A DNA stretch of 64,000 nucleotides from Hyphomicrobiales bacterium (GTDB lineage: Bacteria > Pseudomonadota > Alphaproteobacteria > Rhizobiales > Beijerinckiaceae): positions 1 to 64,000 of the forward strand of contig RXIY01000030.1 of the NCBI GenBank assembly GCA_003963405.1, given 5' to 3'. Below, in pieces: positions 54,646 through 63,361 of this stretch. Within the stretch, counting starts at the first letter, position 1, and each line of letters begins with the position of its first letter. A program made the position numbers and the translations under genes. The notes under the pieces were generated by a model, which had not been told where the DNA came from, did no database searches, and saw nothing but the letters and a program-made list of their open reading frames with translations.

Positions 54646-57594
54646 TTAGATGATTGCGGCCGGTTTCATGACGCGGAGGGCGTTTTCCAGCGCCTCGACC
54701 GAGGCCGGCTTTGTCAGATGCGCGTCGAAACCGGCTTCTTTGGTTCGCTCGCGGTCGCTGGCCTGGCCCCAGCCTGTGAGCGCCACGAGCCTCACATCGC
54801 CCCCGGCTGCGCCGGCCCTGATCCGCCGCGCCGTTTCAAAGCCGTCGACGGGCTGCATGCCGAGGTCCACGAGCGCTACCTGGGGCAAGAATGTTTCGAC
54901 GAGCCTCGCCCCTGCGGCGCCATCGTAGGCGACGCGAACGGCGGCGCCGAAACTTTCCAGCATCAACCTCAGGCTGTCCGCGACGTCGCGCTCGTCGTCG
55001 ATGACGACGACCCGAAGTCCGTGAAGGTTCGGCTGTGCCGCCGTCTTCTCCGGTCCGCGGCCGGCGATCGCGGCCTCCCTTGGCGCGAGCGGAAGCGTGA
55101 CGACGAATTCGCTGCCTGCGCCCGGTCCGGGGCTCGACGCCTCGACCGTGCCGCCGTGAAGCTCGATGAGCCTGCGCACGAGGGCAAGCCCGATTCCGAG
55201 ACCGCCCGCCCCGCGGTTGTTGTGGTCGATCTGCGTGAAGAGATCGAAGACATGCGGCAGAGCGTCGGGCGGAATGCCCCGCCCATTGTCGCGCACGCGA
55301 AGAACGCCTTCCTGGCCGCGCCTTTGAGCCTCTATCTCGATCAGCCCGCCGTCCTGCGTGAATTTCGCGGCGTTGTTGATCAGATTCGTCACGGCCTGCG
55401 ACAGCCGCATCGGATCGCCGTCGATGGGGAGCGGTTCGCCGCCAAGCCGCATGACGAGCCGATGCCGGCCTTTCTCGATCTGAAGCTGGCTGGTTTCGAG
55501 CGCCATCCGGACGATGGCGGCGAGATCCGTCGGCTCCCTGCGCAGCTCTATCTTGCCGCGGTCGATGCGCGAAATCTCGAGCAGATCGTCGACGAGCTTG
55601 ACGAGTTGGCCAACCTGGCGCTCCATCATGCCGAGCAAGCGGAGATTGCCGTCCGCCGTCGTCTTCAGCAACTGCACGCCATAGCTGATGGGCGCCAGCG
55701 GATTTCTCAGCTCATGGGCGAGCGTCGCCAGAAACTCGTCCTTGCGTCGGCTGGCGTCGAGCAGCGCCGTCTCCGCCCGTTTGCGTTCGCTCACGTCGCG
55801 ATTGGCCTCGAGGACGAGTCGCCGCTCGCCCGTCCGGATCAGCTGTTGGCGACTCTCGACGTAGATCTCATGCCCGTTTCTGGCGATGTGTCGCAGTTCG
55901 CCGGCCCATTCCCCCGAAAGAGAAATCTGCGCCTCATAGTGTTCCAGGGAGACCGGAAAGCGGGTCTGAAGCAGCTTGTGGCTCGATTGGCCGAGCGCCT
56001 CGGCGCGTGAATAGCCGTAGAGCTGCTCACATCCGCGGTTCCAGGTCACGATCCCGCCATCCCAGTCCCAGACGAAGATCGGGTCGAAGGAGAGGTCGAT
56101 GAGGCGGGACTGCTGCTCCAGAGACTGCTCGATCTGGCGACGTTCCGTTATGTCGATGGCGACGCCGCCCGTGCCTCTGACCGCGCCGGAGCCGTCCTTC
56201 ATGGGGAATTTGCTGACCAGCGAATGATGCAGGACGCCGTCGCCATGCGCGAGGGTCTCTATCGCGACGACGCCCGTGTCGCTGGCGAGCGCCCGCAGAT
56301 CGTTGTAGCGGAACGCCTCGGCCGTCGCGGAATCGAATATTTCGTGGTCCGTCTTGCTGTAAATCTCTTCCAGCGGTCGCTGAAACGCGGCCTCCGCGGC
56401 CTCGTTGACGTAGATGTAGCGACCCTCTGCGTCCTTGATCCAGGCGAGCCCCGGAAGATGCCGCATGAAGCTTGCGAAACGCGCCTCGCTCTCGCGCAGC
56501 GCGTCCTCGACGTCCTTTATTTCGGTGATGTCCGTGTTGGTCCCGAACCATTTCTTTATGCGCCCGCGGTCGTCTTTCAGGGGCACGGCGAGCGTGTGGA
56601 ACCAGCGATAGACTCCATCATGCCTCCTGATGCGGAAATCGAGGACGAAATCCTCCCCGCGCGCGTTTGCGGCGCGCCATTGCTCGATCGCGCCCCGCCG
56701 GTCGTTTGGGTGAAGCCGCTGAAGCCAGCCGTCCCCGAGTTGCGCGTCTTCGGGTATCCCGGTGTAGGCGACCCATTGGGGGCCCAGATAGTCGCAGGCG
56801 CCGTCCGGCGCGCAGGTCCAGACCATTTGCGGAAGCGACTCGACGACCTGCTTGAAACGCTCCTCGCTTTCGCGCAAGGCGGCGTCGGCCTTACGCTTTT
56901 CTGTCACGTCGCGGATGACGCCGAGCACGGCGTCACGCCCCTCGTAACGGATGCGCTGAGTGGAGAGCTCCACGTCGAGCCGCTGGCCGTTCTTCCTGAT
57001 GAACTGGAGCGGATAGTGCTGGGGCGGTTCGGGACCTTTGGCGACGCGCGCCTCGAAGCGCGTCGTCCAGAGCGCCAGATCCTCCGGCGCGACGACGCTT
57101 TCAAAAGGCAGGCCCTCGAATTCGCCGGGAGCATAGCCGAGTATCGCCGGCAGCCTCGGATTGGCGAAAATGAAACGGTCATCACGCGCGATGAAGACTC
57201 CGTCGGCGATCGCGCCGAGGAGGGTTCGGCAGAAGGCGTCGCTATCGGCGGAAACGTCGGGGGCGGCGTCGATTTCTCTCACCGAGCCGATCAAGCCGAG
57301 GCAGCGGCCATCGGTCTCGACGCGCGGCGTCCCCACGGCGAGTGCTGGCCGGTAGGCGCCGTCAGAGCGGCGCAGGCGGAGCCGCAGGGTGAAAGGGGCG
57401 CGGGTGGCCCAGGCGCGGCGCCATTCATGCGCCGTCGCGGCGCGATCGTCCGGGTGGATGGCCTCGAGCCAGCCAAAGCCGAGCGCCGCCTCCTGGCTTT
57501 GGCCGGTGAAGGTCAGCCAGGCGGGGTCGACGAAGACCCAGCCCGCGTCGCCTTCGGCCATCCAGCTTGCGATCCAGGCGTCGAACGCTCGCAT
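54646..57594 (-). CDS. Multi-PAS hybrid sensor histidine kinase
   Basis: A 982-residue cytoplasmic sensor with no membrane segment. About five PAS domains occupy residues 1-610 (for example GWVFVDPAWLTFTGQSQEA, FIFANPRLPAILGYAPGEFEG, WVAYTGIPEDAQLGDGWLQR, YIYVNEAAEAAFQR, IVTWNRGCEQLYGYSRAEALG). HisKA follows with the His in ATLAHELRNPLAP, then an ATPase domain (LSQAVTNLINNAAKF, VRDNGRGIPPD, GAGGLGIGLALV), and a C-terminal receiver with Asp in VALVDLGMQPVDGFE. It needs a separate Hpt protein to relay onward; one is encoded at 53127. The signal is unknown. It starts 114 bp after a periplasmic binding-protein gene. Confidence 0.93.
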   Translation of the reverse strand: MRAFDAWIASWMAEGDAGWVFVDPAWLTFTGQSQEAALGFGWLEAIHPDDRAATAHEWRRAWATRAPFTLRLRLRRSDGAYRPALAVGTPRVETDGRCLGLIGSVREIDAAPDVSADSDAFCRTLLGAIADGVFIARDDRFIFANPRLPAILGYAPGEFEGLPFESVVAPEDLALWTTRFEARVAKGPEPPQHYPLQFIRKNGQRLDVELSTQRIRYEGRDAVLGVIRDVTEKRKADAALRESEERFKQVVESLPQMVWTCAPDGACDYLGPQWVAYTGIPEDAQLGDGWLQRLHPNDRRGAIEQWRAANARGEDFVLDFRIRRHDGVYRWFHTLAVPLKDDRGRIKKWFGTNTDITEIKDVEDALRESEARFASFMRHLPGLAWIKDAEGRYIYVNEAAEAAFQRPLEEIYSKTDHEIFDSATAEAFRYNDLRALASDTGVVAIETLAHGDGVLHHSLVSKFPMKDGSGAVRGTGGVAIDITERRQIEQSLEQQSRLIDLSFDPIFVWDWDGGIVTWNRGCEQLYGYSRAEALGQSSHKLLQTRFPVSLEHYEAQISLSGEWAGELRHIARNGHEIYVESRQQLIRTGERRLVLEANRDVSERKRAETALLDASRRKDEFLATLAHELRNPLAPISYGVQLLKTTADGNLRLLGMMERQVGQLVKLVDDLLEISRIDRGKIELRREPTDLAAIVRMALETSQLQIEKGRHRLVMRLGGEPLPIDGDPMRLSQAVTNLINNAAKFTQDGGLIEIEAQRRGQEGVLRVRDNGRGIPPDALPHVFDLFTQIDHNNRGAGGLGIGLALVRRLIELHGGTVEASSPGPGAGSEFVVTLPLAPREAAIAGRGPEKTAAQPNLHGLRVVVIDDERDVADSLRLMLESFGAAVRVAYDGAAGARLVETFLPQVALVDLGMQPVDGFETARRIRAGAAGGDVRLVALTGWGQASDRERTKEAGFDAHLTKPASVEALENALRVMKPAAII

Positions 57595-57708
57595 TGCCTC
57601 TTTCGGCGCTCCCTGCCGCGTCCCAATGGTGAAGATATTGCGCGCCTTTCCGAAGGAAGCCCCCTGCTTCCGATCGGCCCCGAGGCCTTCTGGCGTTCCG
57701 GCGATTCG

Positions 57709-58551
57709 TCAGAAGGGGCCGACGGGGAAATATTTCAGGTAAAGCTCGCCCAGCGCCCCGCGCCGATCGAGCCGGGCCAGCGCATAATCTAGGGCGCGGC
57801 GAAGCGGTTCGTTGCCCTTTTTGACAGCGACGCCGACGCCTTCGCCGAAAAAGCGCGGATCGGTGAAGGGGCCGTCCTTGAAGGCGCAGCAGCCGCCGGC
57901 CTCGGCGCCGTTCAGCCAGAAGGACAGGCTGACGGCGTCGCCGAAATGGGCGGCCACCTTGCCGCTCTTCAGCGCATTGCGGGCGAGCGCCGGCGTCTCG
58001 AAGGTCACGAGTTCGACGCCCGGATAGAAGGCCTTGAGAAACGCCTCGTGACGCGAGCCGGCGACGACCGACACCTTGCGATCGCCGATCGCTTCGGGCG
58101 TCGCGGCCGTCAGCGTGGTGTCGGCGAACATTGCGAAGCGGCCGGGCGTCAGGAAATAGGGCGCCGTGAAATCCGCCTGCTTGCGCGTGTCGTCATTGAT
58201 CGCGAGGGAGGCGATGACGGCGTCGCCGCCGTTGTCGTTGAGCGCCGGGATCAGAAGGTCCCAGCTGCGCCGCTGGATCGTGCAGGGAAGCTCCAGCTCT
58301 GCGCAGATCGCGCGGGCGAGATCGACATTGTAGCCGGCGAGCTGTCCGTCCGGGAGAAGGAAATTGAACGGCGGAAAGTCGTCTTCCGTGAGAAAGCGGA
58401 TTTGCCGGAGACGGGAGAGGTCCGGCTTCTGCAACGGATGGTGGGGATCGAAAAAGGATGGAATCGCCGCCCCGGCGCGCGCCGGGCCGGAACCGGCCGC
58501 AAACGCCAGCAGGAGACAGGCGGCGAGGACGCTCGGGCGAAAACGAAGCAA
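57709..58551 (-). CDS. Periplasmic solute-binding protein, family 3-like
   Basis: A 280-residue exported protein with a signal peptide (ending PARAGA near 27) and the SBP_bac_3 fold: IRFLTEDDFPPFNFLLPDGQ, AGYNVDLARAICAELEL, DAVIASLAINDDTRKQADF, RKVSVVAGSRHEAFLKAFYPG, and a closing VGVAVKKGNEPLRRALDYAL. Such proteins bind polar amino acids for ABC uptake or act as sensor modules. No ABC permease or ATPase lies next to it; instead the multi-PAS kinase gene is downstream on the same strand, though that kinase has no periplasmic domain. Confidence 0.85.
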   Translation of the reverse strand: MLRFRPSVLAACLLLAFAAGSGPARAGAAIPSFFDPHHPLQKPDLSRLRQIRFLTEDDFPPFNFLLPDGQLAGYNVDLARAICAELELPCTIQRRSWDLLIPALNDNGGDAVIASLAINDDTRKQADFTAPYFLTPGRFAMFADTTLTAATPEAIGDRKVSVVAGSRHEAFLKAFYPGVELVTFETPALARNALKSGKVAAHFGDAVSLSFWLNGAEAGGCCAFKDGPFTDPRFFGEGVGVAVKKGNEPLRRALDYALARLDRRGALGELYLKYFPVGPF

Positions 58552-58658
58552 GGGCGCTCCCTGGGGATAAGCGAAAACCCAACCTTTGGTTGCTTGCAGG
58601 AAAACCGCCGGCGACCAATAGTCAAGTCTAAGCGGCTTCCCTCAGTGAGTTTTAATTC

Positions 58659-60722
58659 ATGTCCGAGGCGTCGGTCGACCTTTATTACGCCGATCCGTCT
58701 TCCCGCCTCCGGGAGGAGGGGCGCAAGACGCGGCGCCCGGGCGCGCCCGCCGCCTCGACCCGGCGCGGCGCGGGGCGCGCCGAGACCTCGCCGCGCCCGC
58801 CCGCCGTCGAGATCGCCTTTCTGGCCAGGTATGGCGTGCCGTTGGAGGCGCTCCATTACGCGACGGCGCTGGCGCGGCGGCAAGGCGTCTCGGCGGACGC
58901 CGCGCTGCTTGCCGAGGGGCTCGTGACGGAGGCGGTCTTCTATCGCGCCCTTGCGGATCATCTGGGCGTCGATTTCATCGAAGACGAGATCGAGCTTCCA
59001 TCGGGCGTCGCCGGCGCCGCCGAATGCGGCTATGTCCCTTTCCGCGACGGCCGCGACGGACTGCGGTGGCTGCTCGCGCCCGCGGGAACCGAGATTTTCC
59101 GGTTGATGAGCGCGGCGCGCATCGCCCGCGGACGGTCGCTATTCGCGCTGACGACGCGCGAACGCTTCGTCCGGGCGCTGCGCGGCGCGCGGGCGGGCGA
59201 GGTCTGCCGGGCCGCGAGCCTCTCGGCCGAGCGCGCCGATCCGCGGCTCTGTGTCCGCAGCGCGTTGCAGCGAGGCCCTCTCGCTGTCGGGACCGCCGTT
59301 CTCTTCGGGCTTGTCGCTTGCCTTTTCGCACCCTGGGAGGGTGTTCACCTTGCCGCCGCCTTCCTTCTCGCCGCGGCCTTTCTGGCGGGAATCATGCTGC
59401 GTCTCTCCGCATGCTGGGCGAGCGTCGGAGCAAGGGACGACGCCTCGCCCATCGATGACTCCCGGCTGCCCGTCTATACGGTGGTGATCGCCCTCTACAG
59501 GGAGGCGGCCGTCGCGCGACAACTCGCCCGCGCGATCGACCGGCTCGACTATCCGCGCGCCAAGCTCGACGTAAAATTCGTCGTCGAGCAGGATGACGCG
59601 GCCACGATCGCCGCCTTGCGGGCGCATCCGCCGCGCACGCCGCATGAGATCGTGGTCGCGCCCGATGGGGCGCCGCGGACGAAGCCGCGCGCGCTCAATA
59701 TCGCCATGCCGCTCGCGCGGGGGTCGCTTGTCGCCGTCTTCGATGCGGAAGACCTGCCCGAGGCGCGCCAGCTGCGCCGCGCCGCCGCGCTTTTCGACGC
59801 CGCGCCGGAGGAGGTCGCCTGCCTCCAGGCGAGCCTCGTCATCGACAATGGCGGACTGAACTGGATGACGCGCCTATTCGCGCTCGAATACGCCGCGCTT
59901 TTCGACGTCGTCAACAAGGGGCTGGCGGCGCTTGGGCTGCCGCTCTTTCTGGGCGGCACGTCCAATCATTTCAGGCTCGCCGCGCTCCGCGCAATCGGCT
60001 TCTGGGACGCCTACAACGTCACGGAGGACGCCGATCTCGGGCTGCGTCTCATTCGGGACGGCTATGCGGTTCGCATGTTCGACTCCGAGACTTTCGAGGA
60101 GGCGCCCGCGACCTTCCGGGCGCTGGTGAAACAGCGCACACGCTGGTTGAAAGGCTGGATGCAGACGGCGATTGTTCACTGCCGCCACCCCGCGCGGTTT
60201 CTCGACGATCTCGGGCCCCGTGGCGCCCTCGCCGTCCTGGGTCTGTTCGCGGGAGGGATTCTGGGCCCCCTGTTCGGGCCGCTGGTCATCTGCCGTCTTC
60301 TTCACGACGCGCTTTTTGGCCAGCTGCTGTCTCCCCATGAGGCTCTGGACGCCGCCGCCGTCGGGTTATGGATTATCGTCGCGGTATCAGGCCTTTTGTC
60401 GCTGATCCTGCCATTGCTGATGGGCGCGCGGCGTCGCGGGTTTACGGGCTCCCTCGGCGCATTGATGTTCCTGCCGCTCTGGCTCTCGATGTTGAGCCTC
60501 GCCTGCTGGCAGGCCTTTTTCGAGCTTTGGCGTCGGCCGTTCCACTGGGAAAAGACCGAACATGGGCTCACCCGGCGCGGCCCCTGCGATGAAGCGGCGA
60601 ACGAGGCGGCTTCCGGCGCCGCGGTTCCGCTCGATTTCGAGGCGGCGACGTTCTCCGACTCCTGCTGGAATTTGATAGAGCCAGACGAGGGGGCGAGCTG
60701 CGCCGAGCCACGCTTCCTGTGA
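58659..60722 (+). CDS. MshEN-like domain fused to a membrane GT2 glycosyltransferase
   Basis: A 687-residue protein. After about 50 Arg/Pro-rich residues comes a GspE N-terminal/MshEN-like domain (near 55-180: GVPLEALHYATALARRQGVS, LAEGLVTEAVFYRALADHL), a fold that binds cyclic di-GMP in some proteins. Two membrane segments follow, then a cellulose-synthase-like GT2 core: VVIALYREAAVARQL, VFDAEDLPEARQL, TEDADLGLRL and the KQRTRWLKGWMQ catalytic motif, with further C-terminal membrane helices. It probably makes an extracellular polysaccharide. A LuxR-family regulator starts 10 bases after its stop. Probably regulated by c-di-GMP, by inference only. Confidence 0.87.
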   Translation: MSEASVDLYYADPSSRLREEGRKTRRPGAPAASTRRGAGRAETSPRPPAVEIAFLARYGVPLEALHYATALARRQGVSADAALLAEGLVTEAVFYRALADHLGVDFIEDEIELPSGVAGAAECGYVPFRDGRDGLRWLLAPAGTEIFRLMSAARIARGRSLFALTTRERFVRALRGARAGEVCRAASLSAERADPRLCVRSALQRGPLAVGTAVLFGLVACLFAPWEGVHLAAAFLLAAAFLAGIMLRLSACWASVGARDDASPIDDSRLPVYTVVIALYREAAVARQLARAIDRLDYPRAKLDVKFVVEQDDAATIAALRAHPPRTPHEIVVAPDGAPRTKPRALNIAMPLARGSLVAVFDAEDLPEARQLRRAAALFDAAPEEVACLQASLVIDNGGLNWMTRLFALEYAALFDVVNKGLAALGLPLFLGGTSNHFRLAALRAIGFWDAYNVTEDADLGLRLIRDGYAVRMFDSETFEEAPATFRALVKQRTRWLKGWMQTAIVHCRHPARFLDDLGPRGALAVLGLFAGGILGPLFGPLVICRLLHDALFGQLLSPHEALDAAAVGLWIIVAVSGLLSLILPLLMGARRRGFTGSLGALMFLPLWLSMLSLACWQAFFELWRRPFHWEKTEHGLTRRGPCDEAANEAASGAAVPLDFEAATFSDSCWNLIEPDEGASCAEPRFL

Positions 60723-60732
60723 GCCTTACCGC

Positions 60733-61467
60733 ATGACTCACTCTGGCGCATTCAGCTTCGACAAGGCTTCGGAAGCCCTCGCCCGGATCAAGGCGACCAA
60801 ATCGGCGAGGGAGTTCGAGCGCGTCTTTCTCGAAGTCGTTTCCGAAATTGGCTACCGCTTTTTCGTCATCAGCGGAATCCCGGGAAATGGAGAAAGTCTG
60901 GCGGATCTGCTCATTGTCGCACATGTGCCGGACGCCTGGCGGAATATTTATTTCGCGTCGAACTATATCGAGATCGACCCCATCGCGAGGCGGTGCGCCG
61001 TCGCCCCCGAGCCTTTTTTCTGGATGGAGGTCATTTCTCAACTCGAGCGCGATTCGCCCGAACATGCACTCATGCGAAGAGCGGAAGAGCATGGATTGAT
61101 CAATGGCGTGTGCTTTCCCGTCCATGGGGTCAACGGGCTCGAAGCGGGCGTCTCACTCAGCGGAAAAGCAGGGACGCTAAATCCGTCCGACATGCGAAAC
61201 CTGCATCTCTTTTGCCTCTATGCATTCAACAGGCTGAAATCGATCGCCAGAGGGAGCGCGATCAGCGTCCCGTCACTGACGAAGCGCGAGCGCGAGATAT
61301 TGCTGTGGAGCGCCTTCGGCAAGACGAACCGGCAAGTGGCCGACATTCTCTTTCTCTCGGAAGAGACTGTCGCAACGCATATGAAAAACATCATCAAGAA
61401 ACTATCGGCGCAAAACAAGGCGGAGGCCATTGCCGTCGCCTTGCGGGCGGGGCTCATCCCCGGTTAG
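60733..61467 (+). CDS. LuxR-type autoinducer-binding regulator (LuxR solo)
   Basis: A 244-residue LuxR-family protein. Residues about 20-165 are the autoinducer-binding domain with the conserved pattern W...Y...DP...W (AWRNIYFASNYIEIDPIARR, PFFWMEV). The C-terminus is the HTH: LTKREREILLWSAFGKTNRQ, then VADILFLSEETVATHMKNI and KLSAQNKAEAIAVAL. No luxI synthase is in the window, so it is a solo regulator responding to own or foreign signals, or another ligand. It lies 10 bases after the GT2 gene and is probably co-transcribed with it. Confidence 0.9.
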   Translation: MTHSGAFSFDKASEALARIKATKSAREFERVFLEVVSEIGYRFFVISGIPGNGESLADLLIVAHVPDAWRNIYFASNYIEIDPIARRCAVAPEPFFWMEVISQLERDSPEHALMRRAEEHGLINGVCFPVHGVNGLEAGVSLSGKAGTLNPSDMRNLHLFCLYAFNRLKSIARGSAISVPSLTKREREILLWSAFGKTNRQVADILFLSEETVATHMKNIIKKLSAQNKAEAIAVALRAGLIPG

Positions 61468-61774
61468 CAGCCTGCCGTCCGAAATCGGCCAACTCGTGCA
61501 GAATGCGCTTTCTTTCCTGCGCCGGGATTCGCATTGCGGCCAGCACCAGCGGCTTGATGCAAGGTTCCTCTAGAAAATAAAGCAGCATCATGGTTTCAGC
61601 CGCGCCATCGGCCGCCGTCCCGAGCGCATGTCTGGCGAGCGTGAGGTTGGGGCTCTGCGTGGCGTCGTCGAAGAGGTTGCTCAACAACCGCGCGAGAGTC
61701 AGCTCGACGCCGATGCGGCCGGGATATTTTCTTCTCGAAGGCGAAAGGCGTTCATCTTGGTCGGCTTTATCCAT
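61454..61774 (-). CDS. Conserved-looking small protein, unknown function
   Basis: A 106-residue protein with no membrane segment. The N-terminal 20 residues are charged; the rest is helical (GVELTLARLLSNLFDDATQS, AAETMMLLYFLEEP, AMRIPAQERKRILHELADFG). It converges with the LuxR solo and overlaps its last 14 bases. Two inverted repeats lie in the 221 bp upstream, one of them (61821-61835) close to where its promoter should be. I do not recognise the family. Confidence 0.5.
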   Translation of the reverse strand: MDKADQDERLSPSRRKYPGRIGVELTLARLLSNLFDDATQSPNLTLARHALGTAADGAAETMMLLYFLEEPCIKPLVLAAMRIPAQERKRILHELADFGRQAANRG

Positions 61775-61820
61775 AAAGGTCGCTCGGGGTGGTCTGCGCG
61801 ATGCCTGGTGAGTGAAAAAG

Positions 61821-61835
61821 TTCTTGCGTCAAGAA
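61821..61835. promoter_or_regulatory. 15-bp dyad upstream of the 106-residue gene
   Basis: TTCTTG and CAAGAA flank a 3-base spacer, a perfect dyad 47-61 bases upstream of the start at 61774. On the minus strand the same bases contain TTGACG, a possible -35 element, so a protein bound here would block or regulate that promoter. Confidence 0.35.
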
Positions 61836-61946
61836 TTTACCGGCGCGCATCCCCGTTGAAAGCGCGGGGGTCGCCGTAAGCGATGGCTCCGTAATCCGGC
61901 GAAATTGATCTGAGTGGATAGTAGCTCCCATCCACCCCGACTCCGC

Positions 61947-61966
61947 AATACCCGAAACCGGGTATT
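61947..61966. promoter_or_regulatory. 20-bp dyad AATACCCG-N4-CGGGTATT
   Basis: Perfect 8-bp arms with a 4-base spacer, the size of a LuxR-type lux box, though not its usual sequence. It lies 30-50 bases beyond the DGQHR gene stop and about 170 bases upstream of the 106-residue gene. On the minus strand no T-run follows, so it does not look like the DGQHR gene's terminator; on the plus strand TT follows. Confidence 0.35.
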
Positions 61967-61995
61967 TTCTGGCGCCGCGGCGCCGCCCAGGCGGA

Positions 61996-63069
61996 TCAGG
62001 CGAAGAGCCATTGTTTGAGCAGAAAGCCGGCGCTGAGCGCCTTGCTGTAATGTTCGTACAGGGCGGTATGCGTCATCCCCGCGCGCGGCAAGTCGCTTTT
62101 CTTGAGACGCCGGAAGAAGGGAATGACGACTTCTTCAAAATTGCCGACCGTATATTTTCCGCCATGCCGGTCGGCGACGCGCTCCGCCACATTGGTGAAC
62201 AGCAGCATAAGCGCCTTGAACAGCGCCGGATTTGCGATGTTATCGTCGATGCCGTGCAGCCCCAGTCCGTGGCGGCAGGCGCGCAGATAGGCGTTGAGCG
62301 CGGCATAGACCTCCTCGGGCGGCGCGCCCACGAAGGCGCTCTTGATGGAGCGCAGGGCGGCGTTGAAGGTGACGCGCGAGATCATGCATTTCTTGCGCTC
62401 GGCCGGGCTGAGCAGGCCCGCGAGCGCGCTGTCCTTGCGCGCGTGAAAGAGGTCGAAGACATTGTGGAGCAGCGCCTCCGTTTCCGTTTCGACCTCGGAA
62501 AGACGGCGTATGTCGAGCAGCAGCTCGTTTGGAACGGGCCGCTGCTTGGTGTTGATGTCCATGAACAGGCGGCATTCCTGGGCCCGGGTGAGCCTGTTGT
62601 AGATGACGACAGGCACGCTCACCGAGGATTTGGCGAGCCGGAACCCATAGATGCGATGCTGGCCGTCGATGATGAGAAAGGCCTTTCTGTCCTTGCGGAA
62701 GGTAAGCGCGCCTTTGTCCTTGTCATAGGTCAGATGCGCCCGCGCCTGCGCGGACAGAACCACCGCTCCCGGCACGGTGCCGAAGCCCGCGTCGATATAG
62801 CGGGCAATGGATTTGGCCCGGCGTTCGTCGAGCAGGCGCTGAAAGCCGTCGATCGGGTTTTCGATACGCGGCTCCACCATACAGGTCGCCGCCAGGAGGT
62901 CGCTCGGAAGGACAAGCGAATAGAAACGATGCTTGCCCTGTGTGACGACGAGCCCCTTTTCGCAGATCGTCTCTACACTTGCGCCTGCCTCGCGGGCCGT
63001 GGAAAGGGCGGCGTCGTTCTCACGAAAGGGGGAGGAATCGGCGAGATCGCCCAGCGTGTCCCGATCCAT
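61996..63069 (-). CDS. DGQHR-domain protein, DndB-like orphan
   Basis: A 357-residue protein with the DGQHR signature (LIIDGQHRIYGFRLA) and the accompanying MDINTKQRPVPNELLLDI segment typical of DndB and relatives. In DNA phosphorothioate systems DndB is a repressor of the dnd genes; no dndA, dndC-E or restriction genes are in this window, so this is an orphan. The ATG at 63069 has AGGA 8 bases upstream; the next ATG upstream (63084) has none. A 22-bp dyad sits directly upstream. Possibly an immigrant gene or a remnant of a defence locus. Confidence 0.8.
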   Translation of the reverse strand: MDRDTLGDLADSSPFRENDAALSTAREAGASVETICEKGLVVTQGKHRFYSLVLPSDLLAATCMVEPRIENPIDGFQRLLDERRAKSIARYIDAGFGTVPGAVVLSAQARAHLTYDKDKGALTFRKDRKAFLIIDGQHRIYGFRLAKSSVSVPVVIYNRLTRAQECRLFMDINTKQRPVPNELLLDIRRLSEVETETEALLHNVFDLFHARKDSALAGLLSPAERKKCMISRVTFNAALRSIKSAFVGAPPEEVYAALNAYLRACRHGLGLHGIDDNIANPALFKALMLLFTNVAERVADRHGGKYTVGNFEEVVIPFFRRLKKSDLPRAGMTHTALYEHYSKALSAGFLLKQWLFA

Positions 63070-63089
63070 GTCTGTGATCCTCATCGCAG

Positions 63090-63111
63090 CGCGAACTTGA
63101 CAGCGTTCGCG
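63090..63111. promoter_or_regulatory. 22-bp dyad in front of the DGQHR gene
   Basis: CGCGAAC and GTTCGCG flank an 8-base spacer containing TTGACAGC, beginning 21 bases upstream of the start codon at 63069. Size and position suit an operator overlapping the promoter. Autoregulation by the DGQHR product itself, as reported for DndB, would be the obvious hypothesis. Confidence 0.4.
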
Positions 63112-63361
63112 GAAGCTGACTCAGACGAATCAATCGGCACTCATGACAAGGCTAGGCGCGAAACAGCCATGAAACAAGAGTTTGGGCTTGAAAGCGCGGG
63201 CAGAGCCGCTTTTCAACCTTCCTTTGGACGCCGGACGGATGTAGATATGCGTCAAGGCGGCCCGGCGGGCTGGAGGCGTATCGCCCATGTGGTCGATCAT
63301 CAGGTCGCTTCGACGGCTGACGGGACAGCCGCTGACGCGGCGGCTCAACAGAAGATTTCGG

